From positions 1 to 36,198 of the forward strand of contig PACL01000049.1 of assembly GCA_002700095.1 (NCBI GenBank): 36,198 nt of DNA, given 5' to 3'. The notes under the pieces are model-generated. The model had not been told where the DNA came from. It saw only the letters and a list, made by a program, of their open reading frames with translations, and did not search any database. Positions 19,086-29,127 of this stretch are shown piece after piece (position 1 is the first letter of the stretch; each line of letters starts with the position of its first letter). The position numbers and the translations under genes were made by a program. The stretch comes from Fulvimarina sp. (lineage in GTDB: Bacteria; Pseudomonadota; Alphaproteobacteria; Rhizobiales; Rhizobiaceae).

Positions 19086-20180
19086 TCAGGCAGGGACGGC
19101 CATTTCAGCCACCTGCCCCTTGCGGGTCGCCTCACCCTTCGTCTCGGCCGATCCGGCGAAGTCGAGAACGACCCGGGCTTCGACCTTGCCATGCTCCAGC
19201 CGGTCGAAGACGTCGTTGATGGCGCTCAGCGGCTCCAGTTCGATGTCCGCCTTCACCTTGCCGTCGGCGGCGAAAGCCAGTGCTTCGGCCATGTCCTCGC
19301 GGTTGCCGACGAAGGAGCCGCGGATGGTGATGCAGTTGGCGACGACGTCGAACAGCGGCACCGGGAAGTCGCCCGGCGGCAGACCGACCAGCGCGCAGGT
19401 GCCGCGCTTGCGGGCCATGGCGATGCCCTGCTTGAAGGCGGTGATGGATGGCGCGGTAATCAGGACGCCATGGGCGCCGCCATCGGTGCCCTTGCGCACG
19501 GCCTCGACCGCGCCTTCGTCCTTGGCGTTCACCACCAGATCGGCGCCGAGGGTCGTGGCGAGCTCGAGCTTGCCGTCGTCGATATCGACGGCACAGACAT
19601 GCAGACCCATTGCCTTGGCATACTGGATCGCCAGATGCCCGAGGCCGCCGGCACCGGAGATCACCACCCATTCGCCCGGACGGGCCTCGGTGACCTTCAG
19701 GCCCTTGTAGGTGGTGATGCCGGCGCAGATCAGCGGCGCGGCCTCCTGCGGCGAAAGTCCCGCCGGTATATGCGCCACATAGTTCGGATCGGCGAGGATG
19801 TATTCGGCAAAGCCGCCATTCTTGGTGTAACCGCCGAATTCCGCCTCGCCGCAGACAGTCTCCCAGGCCGACAGGCAGTGTTCGCAGTGCCCGCAGGCAG
19901 AGTACAGCCATGGCACGCCGACCCGGTCGCCTTCCTTGACGATGGTCACGCCGGCCCCGAGGGCGACGACGCGGCCGATGCCCTCATGGCCGGGAATGAA
20001 GGGCGGGGTCGGCTTCAGCGGCCAGTCGCCCCTCGCCGCATGCAGGTCGGTGTGGCAGACGCCGCAGGCCTCGGTCTTGACCAGGATCTGGCCGGGCCCG
20101 GGCGTCGGGATCTCGGCTTCGCGGAACTCCAGCGGCTTGCCGAAGGCGGTGACGAAGGCAGCATGCATCGTTTTTGTCAT
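19086..20180 (-). CDS. Zinc-dependent alcohol dehydrogenase
   Basis: This 364-residue cytosolic MDR-family enzyme probably oxidises or forms primary alcohols with NAD(H). Catalytic zinc ligands are visible in CGVCHTDLHA (Cys38) and GHEGIGRV. The structural zinc site is the four-cysteine set in CGHCEHC plus the later C of ETVCGE. The Rossmann motif is GAGGLGHLAIQYAKAMG. The protein carries a C-terminal extension of about 20 residues beyond the usual 340. GGGAA precedes the ATG. It lies directly downstream of the pntB remnant on the same strand, and may have been the second gene of a transhydrogenase-ADH operon. An ethanol/acetaldehyde role fits the acetate-producing neighbours but is inference. 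Confidence 0.93.
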   Translation of the reverse strand: MTKTMHAAFVTAFGKPLEFREAEIPTPGPGQILVKTEACGVCHTDLHAARGDWPLKPTPPFIPGHEGIGRVVALGAGVTIVKEGDRVGVPWLYSACGHCEHCLSAWETVCGEAEFGGYTKNGGFAEYILADPNYVAHIPAGLSPQEAAPLICAGITTYKGLKVTEARPGEWVVISGAGGLGHLAIQYAKAMGLHVCAVDIDDGKLELATTLGADLVVNAKDEGAVEAVRKGTDGGAHGVLITAPSITAFKQGIAMARKRGTCALVGLPPGDFPVPLFDVVANCITIRGSFVGNREDMAEALAFAADGKVKADIELEPLSAINDVFDRLEHGKVEARVVLDFAGSAETKGEATRKGQVAEMAVPA

Positions 20181-20217
20181 GTCAGGATTTTCCCTGTCTG
20201 GAGATCACGCGCGCAAT

Positions 20218-20700
<483 letters not shown>

Positions 20701-20824
20701 GACGGGGGGCCATCGGGTCAGTCTGGTGACTGGCTGAGGGTCTTATGGACCGGCCTGGGCGGCCGGATACTGATCCAGATTTGCGTCGCCAAAATAATCG
20801 TCGCTGAGGCGAAGAATAAGTAAA

Positions 20825-20849
20825 GTGGGCCCGATCTCGATCAGCCCAC
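20825..20849. other. Hairpin upstream of BON gene
   Basis: GTGGGC (20825-20830) pairs with GCCCAC (20844-20849) around a 13-nt loop. There is no T run. It lies in the 290-nt gap between the pntB breakpoint and the BON gene, where I otherwise see nothing but a short AT-rich patch at 20788-20822. Confidence 0.3.
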
Positions 20850-20990
20850 ACCGTCGCGAAAGCGCCCATGGCTGGCTCTCCGGCGCAGACGGGCACTGTT
20901 TCACTCCGAGTCCGTGACGCCGCGCGAGCAATGCGGATGTCCTTGCTCGCCTCAGTGTTTCTTACCCGGCATCAGCAGATGGAAATCAGC

Positions 20991-21638
20991 ATGAACGACG
21001 ACCATAAACTCAAGACCGCAGTTCTGGCCGAACTCGCCTTCGAGCCGAGCGTGTCGGCCGATCATATCGGTGTCACCGCCGAGGCCGGTGTCGTCACCTT
21101 GTCCGGCCACGTCGAAAGCTACTGGCAGAAGTCGGCGGCGGAACGCGCCGCTGGACGCGTAAAGGGCGTTCGCGCCATCGCGGAAGAGATCGAGGTTCGC
21201 CTCCCCGGCGGCGTTCGCCATGGTGACGACGCGATCGCCGCGGCTGCCCTGGAGAGGCTGTTCTGGGACGTCTCGATTCCCAAGGATGCGGTGAAGGTGC
21301 GTGTCCAGGAAGGCTTCGTCACCCTGACCGGTCAGGTCGAGTGGCACTACCAGCACGACGAGGCAGCCCGCGCCATCCGTTCGCTGGCCGGCGTCATCGG
21401 GATCGCCAACCAGATCACCGTGAAACAACGCCCGGATACATCGAAGATCCAGGCCGATATCGGCCATGCGCTGCACCGATCGTGGCTGTCGAACGATCAC
21501 GTCAAGGTCACGGCGACGAATGGCGAAGTGCATCTGAGCGGAACCGTCGAATCCTGGCTGGATCGCAACATGGCGACGACGACGGCCTGGCGCGCAGCCG
21601 GAACCACGTCGGTCGTCAACGATATCCGCGTCGACTGA
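20991..21638 (+). CDS. Three-repeat BON domain protein
   Basis: This 215-residue soluble protein has three BON repeats (about 5-72, 80-147 and 150-215). Each follows the pattern of an N-terminal helix, a short strand such as VTAEAGVVTLSGHV, VRVQEGFVTLTGQV or VTATNGEVHLSGTV, then an Ala-rich helix and a closing strand (IANQITV, VVNDIRV). There is no signal peptide or lipobox, unlike OsmY, so it is probably cytosolic. I prefer the ATG at 20991 (GGAAA upstream); an ATG at 20979 is also possible. Multi-BON proteins of this kind are common in stress and low-oxygen islands of alphaproteobacteria. The molecular role is unknown. Confidence 0.88.
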   Translation: MNDDHKLKTAVLAELAFEPSVSADHIGVTAEAGVVTLSGHVESYWQKSAAERAAGRVKGVRAIAEEIEVRLPGGVRHGDDAIAAAALERLFWDVSIPKDAVKVRVQEGFVTLTGQVEWHYQHDEAARAIRSLAGVIGIANQITVKQRPDTSKIQADIGHALHRSWLSNDHVKVTATNGEVHLSGTVESWLDRNMATTTAWRAAGTTSVVNDIRVD

Positions 21639-21649
21639 CGCGACCTCGA

Positions 21650-21693
21650 CCCGCTCGCCGGCTTCACGGCGAGCGGGGCTTTCGTTCGTTTTC
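21650..21693 (+). terminator. Rho-independent terminator after BON gene
   Basis: A perfect 10-bp stem, CCCGCTCGCC / GGCGAGCGGG (21650-21659 and 21668-21677), has an 8-nt loop and is followed by a T-rich tract (GCTTTCGTTCGTTTT). It is the best intrinsic terminator in the window and closes the accessory island. Confidence 0.85.
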
Positions 21694-21798
21694 CCACCGT
21701 CCGAACAGCCTCTGCAGAACCTGACCGACCGAAGCCGAGCGCTCGGCGGTTGGCTCGATTCTGCGCGCGCCCCCTTGCATCCGAGAACTGGACAATCC

Positions 21799-23154
21799 AT
21801 GGCCCGCTCCGCCACCGTTTCCGCCGCGCCGCCGCCGATCGCCGTCAAGGCCGAGACTGGCGCGGCCGCCCCGCCAATGCAGCTCAAGTCGCTGTTCTTC
21901 GTGGCGTGGCTGCTCTGCGCGATCTTCTACTTCTTCCAATACGCCGTGCGCTCCGCGCCGGGCGTGATGCAGCAGGACCTCACGGCCGCCTGGGGCGGCA
22001 ACCACATCGGCGCGATGATCTCGGCCTATTACGTCGCCTATGCGCTGATGGCACTCGTCGCCGGCGTCCTGCTCGACCGCTACGGACCTCGCCACACCAT
22101 CCCCTATGGCATTGCCGCGGTCGGTGTCGGCTGCCTGATCTTCGCGCAGGGCAGCGAACTCGCCGGCATGGTGGGCTTCGTTCTGCAGGCGTTGGGAGCG
22201 ATCTTCGCCTTCATCGGATCGTCCTATGTGGCCGCCCGCTATCTTCCCAAGCGCATGCTCGCAATGTTCATCGGCTTCACCCAGTGCCTCGGCATGGCCG
22301 GCGCGGCTTTCGGGTCGAAGCCGGTTCAAATGGCGATCGATCCTGCCGGCAGCTTCCAGGTCCCCTGGCAATATGTGTGGGTGGCCTTTGCCTGCGCCGG
22401 CTTTGGCCTCGCCGTCCTCACCTGGATGATCATGCCGAAGGAGAAGGGCGACAGCCAGAGCCATCACGGCGCCCTGTCGGTCGGGAGCCTCGTCCATCCG
22501 TTCAAGGTGGTGTTCGGCAATCCGCAGAGTTGGCTCGCCGGAATCGTCGGCGGCCTCCTGTTCCTGCCGACCACCATCGGCGCGCTGGTCTGGGCGACCG
22601 CCTTCCTCCACGACGGCCAGCAGATGCCGATGGCTGCAGCCGCCTCCGACGCCGCGATGGTGCCGATTGGCTGGGTGATCGGTTGCCCCCTTCTCGGTTA
22701 CATCGCCGACAAGATCGGCCGGCGCAAACCCGTCCTGATCGGCGGCGCGCTCCTGATGCTGGCGGCGGGTCTTGCCGCGATCTACGTGCCGGCCGGGACA
22801 TTCCCCCGCTATTCGGTCGCCCTCGTCCTCGGCATCGCATCGGGCGCCGCGATGATCCCCTTCTCGATGATGAAGGAAGTCAATCCGTCCGAGGTGAAGG
22901 GCACGGCAGCCGGCGTCATGAACTTCCTCGTGTTCCTGACCACCGGACTGATGTCGCCCTTCATCTCCCGGCTGATGGTGCCGACCGGCGACACGCCCAT
23001 GGCGCTGGCCGATTTCCAGACGGCGTTCATGCCGCTCGTTGCCGGTGTCGCGGCAGCGATCGTCCTCAGCCTGTTCCTGCGCGAAACCGGCTCGGCTGCA
23101 AAGCCCCGCGAAGACCGCGACACGAGCTTCGGCGCGGTCCCCGTCCCGGCCTGA
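21799..23154 (+). CDS. MFS transporter
   Basis: This 451-residue inner-membrane protein has about twelve hydrophobic helices in two halves. The signature loop between helices 2 and 3 is GVLLDRYGPRHTIPYG, and the matching loop in the second half is GYIADKIGRRKPVLIG. The central loop carries MIMPKEKGDSQSHHG. The first 35 residues are Ala/Pro-rich and cytosolic. I use the ATG at 21799; an upstream ATG at 21775 adds eight residues. Substrate cannot be read off. The next gene encodes a D-lactate-type dehydrogenase, so an organic acid is plausible. Confidence 0.9.
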   Translation: MARSATVSAAPPPIAVKAETGAAAPPMQLKSLFFVAWLLCAIFYFFQYAVRSAPGVMQQDLTAAWGGNHIGAMISAYYVAYALMALVAGVLLDRYGPRHTIPYGIAAVGVGCLIFAQGSELAGMVGFVLQALGAIFAFIGSSYVAARYLPKRMLAMFIGFTQCLGMAGAAFGSKPVQMAIDPAGSFQVPWQYVWVAFACAGFGLAVLTWMIMPKEKGDSQSHHGALSVGSLVHPFKVVFGNPQSWLAGIVGGLLFLPTTIGALVWATAFLHDGQQMPMAAAASDAAMVPIGWVIGCPLLGYIADKIGRRKPVLIGGALLMLAAGLAAIYVPAGTFPRYSVALVLGIASGAAMIPFSMMKEVNPSEVKGTAAGVMNFLVFLTTGLMSPFISRLMVPTGDTPMALADFQTAFMPLVAGVAAAIVLSLFLRETGSAAKPREDRDTSFGAVPVPA

Positions 23155-23171
23155 GAGAACCGCACAACATC

Positions 23172-23209
23172 TGATCGGAAAGTCTCCCGGTGGAGAGGCT
23201 TTCCGATCA
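23172..23209. terminator. Long hairpin between MFS gene and dehydrogenase
   Basis: TGATCGGAAAG (23172-23182) pairs with CTTTCCGATCA (23199-23209) over 11 bp, with an inner TCTCC/GGAGA stem and a 4-nt loop. It begins 18 nt after the MFS stop. There is no T run downstream. It probably ends or attenuates the MFS transcript before the dehydrogenase gene. Confidence 0.6.
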
Positions 23210-23251
23210 CCCTCCCATCGTTGCGCAATCGCGCGGAAAGCCGATCCTGCC

Positions 23252-24301
23252 ATGGACGTGACCGTCTTCAGCACCAAGCCCTACGACCGGCAATTTCTTG
23301 ATGCCGCGGCGTCGGACAGCCATCACCTGACCTATATAGACGAGCGCCTCTCGGTGCGGACAGCCCATCTCGCCAAGGGTGCAGGCGCCGTCTGCGCCTT
23401 CGTCAACGACGAGGTCGACGCCGCCGTTCTCGACATGCTCAAAAATCTGGGCGTCGTGCTCGTCGCCCTTCGCTCGGCGGGCTACAACAATGTCGATCTG
23501 GACGCTGCCTCGCGCAACGGCATCGTCGTCGCAAGGGTGCCCGCCTATTCGCCGGACGCCGTTGCCGAGCACGCCGTCGCGCTGATCCTCGCCCTCGACC
23601 GCAACATTCACCGGGCCTATGCGAGGGTGCGCGAGGGCAACTTCGCTCTCGACGGTCTGATGGGCTTCAACCTCAACGGCCGCACGGTCGGGATCGTGGG
23701 CACAGGCAAGATCGGCGCCTGTGTCGCCCGCATCATGCTCGGCTTCGGCTGCAGGGTCGTCGCCTACGATCCCTTCCCCGACAATGCGACCGCGGCGCTC
23801 GGCGTTTCCTATCTGAAGCTCGAGGAAGTGCTTGCGCAGGCCGACGTCGTCACCCTGCACTGCCCGCTGACGCCGGCGAGTCGTCACCTGATCAATGCCG
23901 AGACCATCGCCGGGATGAAGCACGGCGCCATGCTGATCAACACCAGCCGCGGCGCCATCGTCGACACCCGCGCGGTGATCGCCGGGCTGAAGTCCGGCAA
24001 GATCGGTCATCTCGGCCTCGACGTCTACGAGGAAGAATCCGACCTGTTCTTCGAGGATATGTCCGACAGGGTCATCGTCGATGACGTCTTCGAACGCCTT
24101 CTGACCTTCCCGAACGTGCTCGTCACCGGACACCAGGGCTTCTTCACCGAAGAAGCGTTGACGGCAATCGCCGCGACCACCATGGCCAATGTCTCGACCT
24201 TCGAGGCAACCGGCAAGGCCTTGCATGCGGTCGTGGCGTCCGAGCCCATCGTGCCAGTCGCAAAGCCGAAACCGGCGCCGAAGCCTGCGCTTGTGAGTTG
24301 A
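23252..24301 (+). CDS. D-lactate dehydrogenase-like 2-hydroxyacid dehydrogenase
   Basis: This 349-residue cytosolic enzyme of the D-2-hydroxyacid dehydrogenase family interconverts pyruvate and D-lactate or a similar pair using NAD(H). The NAD motif is GIVGTGKIGACVARI. The substrate arginine is in ALRSAGYNNVD, the glutamate in LDVYEEE and the catalytic histidine in VTGHQGFFTEEAL, an arrangement typical of fermentative D-LDH. It has a 20-residue Pro/Ala/Lys tail after the last helix. The ATG at 23252 gives the canonical MDVTVFSTKPYD opening. Confidence 0.92.
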   Translation: MDVTVFSTKPYDRQFLDAAASDSHHLTYIDERLSVRTAHLAKGAGAVCAFVNDEVDAAVLDMLKNLGVVLVALRSAGYNNVDLDAASRNGIVVARVPAYSPDAVAEHAVALILALDRNIHRAYARVREGNFALDGLMGFNLNGRTVGIVGTGKIGACVARIMLGFGCRVVAYDPFPDNATAALGVSYLKLEEVLAQADVVTLHCPLTPASRHLINAETIAGMKHGAMLINTSRGAIVDTRAVIAGLKSGKIGHLGLDVYEEESDLFFEDMSDRVIVDDVFERLLTFPNVLVTGHQGFFTEEALTAIAATTMANVSTFEATGKALHAVVASEPIVPVAKPKPAPKPALVS

Positions 24302-24834
24302 GATAACCCAGCTTCGCACCGGCGCTCTTCATCCTTTCTGGGCGTACCATCGGATCGAAACGCGCAGCGCACTGGGTCTTCTGGCAAGTGCGCTGCGGCG
24401 ACATGAAGGGCGAAGCGGCTCTCGAAATCCAGAACAGACGGCACAACGTAATGCCCGCGCCGTTCGTTAACATGTTGAATTTCTTGCAGAGTACGGACCC
24501 GGGTTCGCATCCCTCCGGGCCTACCATTTTTAGCGCGAAGCCCCCCACGCACGGATGATCCACAAGCGCGCGACGCAACGACCGCACGGCGGCGCCCTCC
24601 GCCCCCTCGCCTGCCGTGACATTGCATCGGCCAGACCATCGCCCGTCCGGCACAGTTGCCTCAGCCGAAAAACGTCCGCGGCCGCTGCGCCCCGTCCAGA
24701 TGCGCATCCGGTGTCGGCGTCGCTCATGATCCCCGTGCCACGTCCGTCGATCCGATGCTATGCTCGCGCAGAGGGATTCGCCGCGTCGGCGGGGCCGGCG
24801 CGGCCAAAAGCGGTTCGGCTGGAAGGTTTGACGA
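24302..24834. other. 533-nt region without a supported gene
   Basis: I see no convincing protein gene here; long minus-strand open frames are GC-driven and run into the dehydrogenase gene. The only structured item is a tRNA-3'-end-like segment at 24498-24526 (T-loop-like GGGTTCGCATCCC, then a CCA end) followed by TTTTT. The promoter of the epimerase-like gene at 24835 should lie in the last 150 nt, but no clear -35/-10 pair stands out. Confidence 0.5.
24498..24526 (+). other. Possible tRNA 3'-end fragment
   Basis: The segment contains GGGTTCGCATCCC, which could form a 3-bp T-stem with a 7-nt loop, and ends CTACCA followed by a T run. No matching acceptor 5' strand, D-arm or anticodon arm is found upstream, and the loop lacks the usual A58. 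It may be a remnant left by integration, or chance. Confidence 0.25.
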
Positions 24835-25719
24835 ATGGATACGCACGCGATCGGCGCGGCGGGCATCAGCGCCGCGGTCAGCAGCCAGGGGGCCGAGCTG
24901 ATCAGCCTGCGGGATGGCGCCGGTGAGGAACTGCTCTGGCAGGCCGGGCCGGAGTGGCCGCGTCATGCGCCGGTGCTGTTTCCGATCGTCGGCCGGCTGA
25001 GCGGCGACGTCCTGCGCCATGACGGCCGGGAATATCCCCTGGGCCAGCACGGCTTTGCCCGCGACAAAGCATTCACCTGGACCGAGCAAAGCACCGACCG
25101 CGCGGCGCTCCGCCTCACCGACGACGCCGAGACGCATCAGTCCTTCCCGTTCTCCTTCATCCTCGACCTCTTCTATGCCGTCTCCGGGCATGGCCTGAGC
25201 GTCACGACGCGGGTGACCAATCCCGGCGAGCGCCCCCTGCCCTGCGGCGTCGGCGCCCATCCGGGCTTTCGCTGGCCACTCGCCGACGGCCTCGCCAAGT
25301 CGGACCATGTGATCACCTTCGAAACCCAGGAGCACGGCCAGCTGCGCTCGGTCGTCGGCGGCCTCCTCGGCGCGCCGGTGCCCCTGCCCTTCGACGGGCA
25401 GCGGCTGGCTCTCTCGGAAACGCTGTTCCAGCGCGATGCGATGGTGATGCCGGATGTGGCAAGCCGCAGCCTCACCTACAGCGGCCACGATGCGGATGGC
25501 CGGACGGTGCGTGCCCTTACCGTCGCATGGGACGGCTACAAGGATCTCGGCCTCTGGTCGAAGCCGACGACGGCGCCGTTTCTCTGCATCGAGCCCTGGT
25601 ACGGCATGGCGAGCAGCGTCGACTGGGACGGCGAGTTCCTGGATAAGCCCGGCATCCTCGTGCTCGCACCAGGGGAATCCAGGGACTTCACCTGGAGCGT
25701 CACCATCGAGGCGTCATGA
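24835..25719 (+). CDS. Aldose-1-epimerase-like (galactose mutarotase fold) protein
   Basis: This 294-residue soluble protein of the LacX/YeaD-like mutarotase superfamily is expected to bind hexoses or sugar phosphates at the anomeric carbon. Typical marks are the [10 protein letters not shown] opening, [10 protein letters not shown], the catalytic-type histidines in LGQHGFARD (about residue 65) and GVGAHPGF, and the C-terminal [10 protein letters not shown] with a glutamate. It stands alone, 190 nt before pccB. Substrate is unknown. Confidence 0.88.
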   Translation: MDTHAIGAAGISAAVSSQGAELISLRDGAGEELLWQAGPEWPRHAPVLFPIVGRLSGDVLRHDGREYPLGQHGFARDKAFTWTEQSTDRAALRLTDDAETHQSFPFSFILDLFYAVSGHGLSVTTRVTNPGERPLPCGVGAHPGFRWPLADGLAKSDHVITFETQEHGQLRSVVGGLLGAPVPLPFDGQRLALSETLFQRDAMVMPDVASRSLTYSGHDADGRTVRALTVAWDGYKDLGLWSKPTTAPFLCIEPWYGMASSVDWDGEFLDKPGILVLAPGESRDFTWSVTIEAS

Positions 25720-25909
25720 CGGCCGGCGGGCTCGCGCCCCTGCCAAAATCAGCCGGCCTCGGCTATCGATGGAACCGGCGGGTGCGGCCGATTCTGGACA
25801 TCAATCCAGCGGCCGTCATCTAAGCCGGTTCCGGGAGGGGTCGGGCCCGGGCGATCCCGCGACCGGCAGAGTCCGGAAGAGCGACCGACAGCGAGAGGGG
25901 GGAATATCG

Positions 25910-27442
25910 ATGCTCGACATCATCCAGCAACTGGAAGGACGGCGCGAGAAAGCCCGCCTCGGTGGCGGCGAGACGCGCATCGCCGCCCAGCACGCCAAGG
26001 GCAAGCTGACGGCAAGAGAACGTATCGACGCGCTGCTCGATCCCGGCTCCTTCGAGGAATACGACACCTTCAAGACGCATCGCTGCACCGACTTCGGGAT
26101 GGAACAGCAGCAGATCCCCGGCGACGGCGTCGTCACCGGTTGGGGCACCATCGAGGGGCGGCCGACCTACGTCTTCTCCCAGGACTTCACCGTCTTCGGC
26201 GGCTCGCTGTCGGAGACCCACGCCGAGAAGATCTGCAAGATCATGGACCTCGCCGTCCAGAACGGGGTGCCGCTGATCGGCCTCAACGATTCCGGCGGCG
26301 CGCGCATCCAGGAGGGCGTCGCCTCGCTCGGCGGCTATGCCGAGGTGTTCTGGCGCAACGTCCAGGCGTCGGGCGTCATCCCGCAGATCTCCGTCATCAT
26401 GGGCCCCTGCGCCGGCGGTGCGGTCTATTCCCCGGCGATGACCGACTTCGTCTACATGGTTCGCGACACCTCCTACATGTTCGTCACCGGCCCGGACGTG
26501 GTGAAGACCGTCACCGGCGAGGTCGTGACGGCCGAAGAACTCGGCGGCGCCGGCACTCATTCGAAGAAGAGCTCCGTCGCCGACGGCGCCTTCGAGAACG
26601 ACGTCGAGGCGCTCGCCGAGATGCGCCGGCTGTTCTCCTTCCTGCCGCTCTCCTCCCGCGAAAAGCCGCCGGTCTACGAGACGCTGGACGATCCGGCGCG
26701 CATCGAGGCGTCCCTCGACACGCTGATCCCCGACAACCCCAACAAACCCTACGACATGGGCGAACTGATCGAGAAGGTCGCCGACGAGGGCGACGTCTTC
26801 GAGATCCAGAAGGAATTCGCCGGCAACATCATCACCGCCTTCATCCGGCTGAACGGCTCCACCGTGGGGGTTGTCGCAAACCAGCCGATGGTGCTCGCCG
26901 GCTGCCTCGACATCGACGCGGCGCGCAAGGCGGCCCGCTTCGTGCGCTTCTGCGACGCCTTCAACATCCCGATCCTCACCCTCGTCGACGTGCCCGGCTT
27001 CCTGCCCGGCGTCACCCAGGAGCTCGGCGGTATCATCAAGCATGGGGCGAAGCTGCTCTTCGCCTATGCCGAGGCGACCGTACCCAAGGTCACCGTCATC
27101 ACCCGCAAGGCCTATGGCGGCGCCTATGACGTCATGTCGTCGAAGCACATCCGCGCCGACGTCAACTATGCCTGGCCGAGCGCCCAGATCGCCGTGATGG
27201 GGGCCAAGGGTGCCGCCGAGATCATCCACCGCAAGGATGCCGGCGACGCCGAGCGCCTGGCCCAGCATACCAAGGAGTATGAGGACCGCTTCGCAAATCC
27301 GTTCATCGCGGCGCAGCGCGGCTTCATCGACGAGGTGATCCTGCCCCATTCGACGCGGCGCCGGGTAATCCGGGCCTTCGAGATGCTGAAGACGAAGAAG
27401 GTTTCCGCACCGCTGCGCAAGCACGACAACATCCCCCTCTGA
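25910..27442 (+). CDS. pccB: Propionyl-CoA carboxylase beta (carboxyltransferase) subunit
   Basis: This 510-residue protein transfers the carboxyl group from biotin to propionyl-CoA, giving methylmalonyl-CoA. Length and blocks match PccB: a [21 protein letters not shown] opening region, [26 protein letters not shown] (oxyanion glycines), VTGPDVVK, the DVPGFLPG loop, [12 protein letters not shown] and a C-terminal KHDNIPL. GAGGGGGGA precedes the ATG at 25910. Its partner alpha subunit and methylmalonyl-CoA mutase are encoded 3 kb downstream, beyond an inserted group of unrelated genes. Confidence 0.96.
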   Translation: MLDIIQQLEGRREKARLGGGETRIAAQHAKGKLTARERIDALLDPGSFEEYDTFKTHRCTDFGMEQQQIPGDGVVTGWGTIEGRPTYVFSQDFTVFGGSLSETHAEKICKIMDLAVQNGVPLIGLNDSGGARIQEGVASLGGYAEVFWRNVQASGVIPQISVIMGPCAGGAVYSPAMTDFVYMVRDTSYMFVTGPDVVKTVTGEVVTAEELGGAGTHSKKSSVADGAFENDVEALAEMRRLFSFLPLSSREKPPVYETLDDPARIEASLDTLIPDNPNKPYDMGELIEKVADEGDVFEIQKEFAGNIITAFIRLNGSTVGVVANQPMVLAGCLDIDAARKAARFVRFCDAFNIPILTLVDVPGFLPGVTQELGGIIKHGAKLLFAYAEATVPKVTVITRKAYGGAYDVMSSKHIRADVNYAWPSAQIAVMGAKGAAEIIHRKDAGDAERLAQHTKEYEDRFANPFIAAQRGFIDEVILPHSTRRRVIRAFEMLKTKKVSAPLRKHDNIPL

Positions 27443-27579
27443 GGTCGGCAGCAGGCCTTCGGCGACGGCACCGATCGCGAACGGTCCGTCGCGGCTCGCC
27501 GCCGGGGAAACGCTCGTTATCTTCGTCCCCGCGGCGCCCCGCGCCGATCCGGAATTCGCTTCACAGAAGGCCTGACCCC

Positions 27580-28497
27580 ATGAGCGACGACAACAAGTTT
27601 CCGCCCGAAAACAACCTGCCGGCCGGCTACGTCCCGCCGAAGATCTGGGCGCCCGACACCGAATCCGGCGGCGCCTTCGCCTCCATCAACAAGCCGACGG
27701 CGGGCGCCCAGTATGACAAAGACCTGCCGGTCGGCCAGCATCCGTTGCAGCTCTATTCGCTGGGCACGCCGAACGGCGTCAAGGTGACGATCATGCTGGA
27801 GGAGCTGCTCGACGCCGGCTACACCGAGGCCGAGTACGACGCCTGGCTGATCCGCATCAACAAGGGCGACCAGTTCGGCTCCGGCTTCGTCTCGGTCAAT
27901 CCGAACTCGAAGATCCCGGCCCTGATGGATCACAAGCCGACGGATGGCGGCGCGCCGATCCGGCTGTTCGAATCCGGCTCGATCTTGACCTATCTCGCCG
28001 ACAAGTTCGGCGCCTTCCTGCCGACCGACGCACGGGCCCGCGCGGAAGTGATGAACTGGCTGTTCTGGCAGATGGGTTCGGCGCCCTTCCTCGGCGGCGG
28101 CTTCGGCCATTTCTACGCCTACGCGCCGATGAAGATCCAGTACGCCATCGACCGCTACGCCATGGAGGTGAAGCGCCAGCTCGACGTGCTCGACAAGCAG
28201 CTGAAGGACAACGAATACATCGCCGGCAGCGAGTACACGATCGCCGACATGGCGATCTGGCCCTGGTACGGCCGCATCGCCGCCCATGATGCCTATAACG
28301 ACGCCGGCACCTTCCTGTCCGTCGACGACTACGCCAACGTCCAGCGCTGGCGGAAACAGATCGGCGAGCGCAAGGGCGCCCGGCGCGGCTCGATGGTCAA
28401 TTCGGTGACCGGCGATCCCTCGACCCAGCTGCACGAGCGCCACGATGCGTCCGACTTCGACACGAAGACGCAGGACAAGATCGGGGACGCCGGCTGA
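27580..28497 (+). CDS. yghU: YghU-type glutathione S-transferase (disulfide-bond oxidoreductase)
   Basis: This 305-residue cytosolic protein has an N-terminal extension (residues 1-45), a thioredoxin-like domain starting LQLYSLGTPNGVKVTIMLEEL, and a helical C-domain. The motif NPNSKIPAL, then ESGSILTYLADKFG, binds glutathione. The Ile/Asn-type active site (TPNG) rather than a catalytic Cys or Ser is what E. coli YghU and YfcG show; these act as glutathione-disulfide reductases. The stop overlaps the next start (ATGA), so the two genes are coupled. Confidence 0.92.
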   Translation: MSDDNKFPPENNLPAGYVPPKIWAPDTESGGAFASINKPTAGAQYDKDLPVGQHPLQLYSLGTPNGVKVTIMLEELLDAGYTEAEYDAWLIRINKGDQFGSGFVSVNPNSKIPALMDHKPTDGGAPIRLFESGSILTYLADKFGAFLPTDARARAEVMNWLFWQMGSAPFLGGGFGHFYAYAPMKIQYAIDRYAMEVKRQLDVLDKQLKDNEYIAGSEYTIADMAIWPWYGRIAAHDAYNDAGTFLSVDDYANVQRWRKQIGERKGARRGSMVNSVTGDPSTQLHERHDASDFDTKTQDKIGDAG

Positions 28498-29063
28498 TGT
28501 TTTCCCGTCTGGTGGCACACTGGGTCTATGGCGGGTTCCTGGCGGGGCTTCTGATCCTCGCCTTGACGCCGATCTTCGCGGCGACATGGCCGGCCGCGCT
28601 GACGCTGGTCTTCCTGCAGCTGCCCGTCTACATGGTCCACCAGTACGAGGAACACGACGATGGCCGCTTCGCGGCGGCCATCAACGCCATGATCGGCAAG
28701 GGCAAGATCGTCCTCGACGACGCCGCGGTCTTCGTCATCAACATCCCCGGTGTCTGGGGCGTCAACCTCGTCTCGATCTGGCTCGCCTTCGGCATCGGCG
28801 TCGGCTGGGGTCTGATCGGCGTCTACCTCACCCTCGTCAACGCCCTCGCCCATATCGGCCAGGCGATCCGGCTCCGGTCCTACAATCCCGGCCTCGCGAC
28901 GGCCGTCGTCCTGTTCCTCCCGGTCAGCATTGCGGGGGCGCTGATCATTGGCGCAGTCCCCGGCGTCGGTGCCGGCCACCACCTCGTCGGCCTGGCGGTG
29001 GCGATCGCCATCCATGCGGGGATCATCGCCTATGTCGTCACGCGGCGGAGGCGGCTGGCGTGA
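28497..29063 (+). CDS. HXXEE-domain membrane protein
   Basis: This 188-residue inner-membrane protein has about five hydrophobic helices. The family motif appears as HQYEEH (near residue 48) after the first two helices, and NALAHIGQAI carries a further conserved-looking histidine. These residues could bind metal, but the function of the family is not known. It is coupled to yghU by a 4-nt overlap. Confidence 0.88.
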   Translation: MFSRLVAHWVYGGFLAGLLILALTPIFAATWPAALTLVFLQLPVYMVHQYEEHDDGRFAAAINAMIGKGKIVLDDAAVFVINIPGVWGVNLVSIWLAFGIGVGWGLIGVYLTLVNALAHIGQAIRLRSYNPGLATAVVLFLPVSIAGALIIGAVPGVGAGHHLVGLAVAIAIHAGIIAYVVTRRRRLA

Positions 29064-29127
29064 TGGCGACGATGCTGGGAAAAGCTCAGCTAAACCCTTC
29101 GGCTCACGCTTCCGGGAGGACAAACAG

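Noticed and set aside
24025..24866. Minus-strand frames across the dehydrogenase end and the following gap
   Set aside because: Arg/Ala/Pro-rich content with no ribosome site or recognisable motif, and partly antisense to a clear gene.
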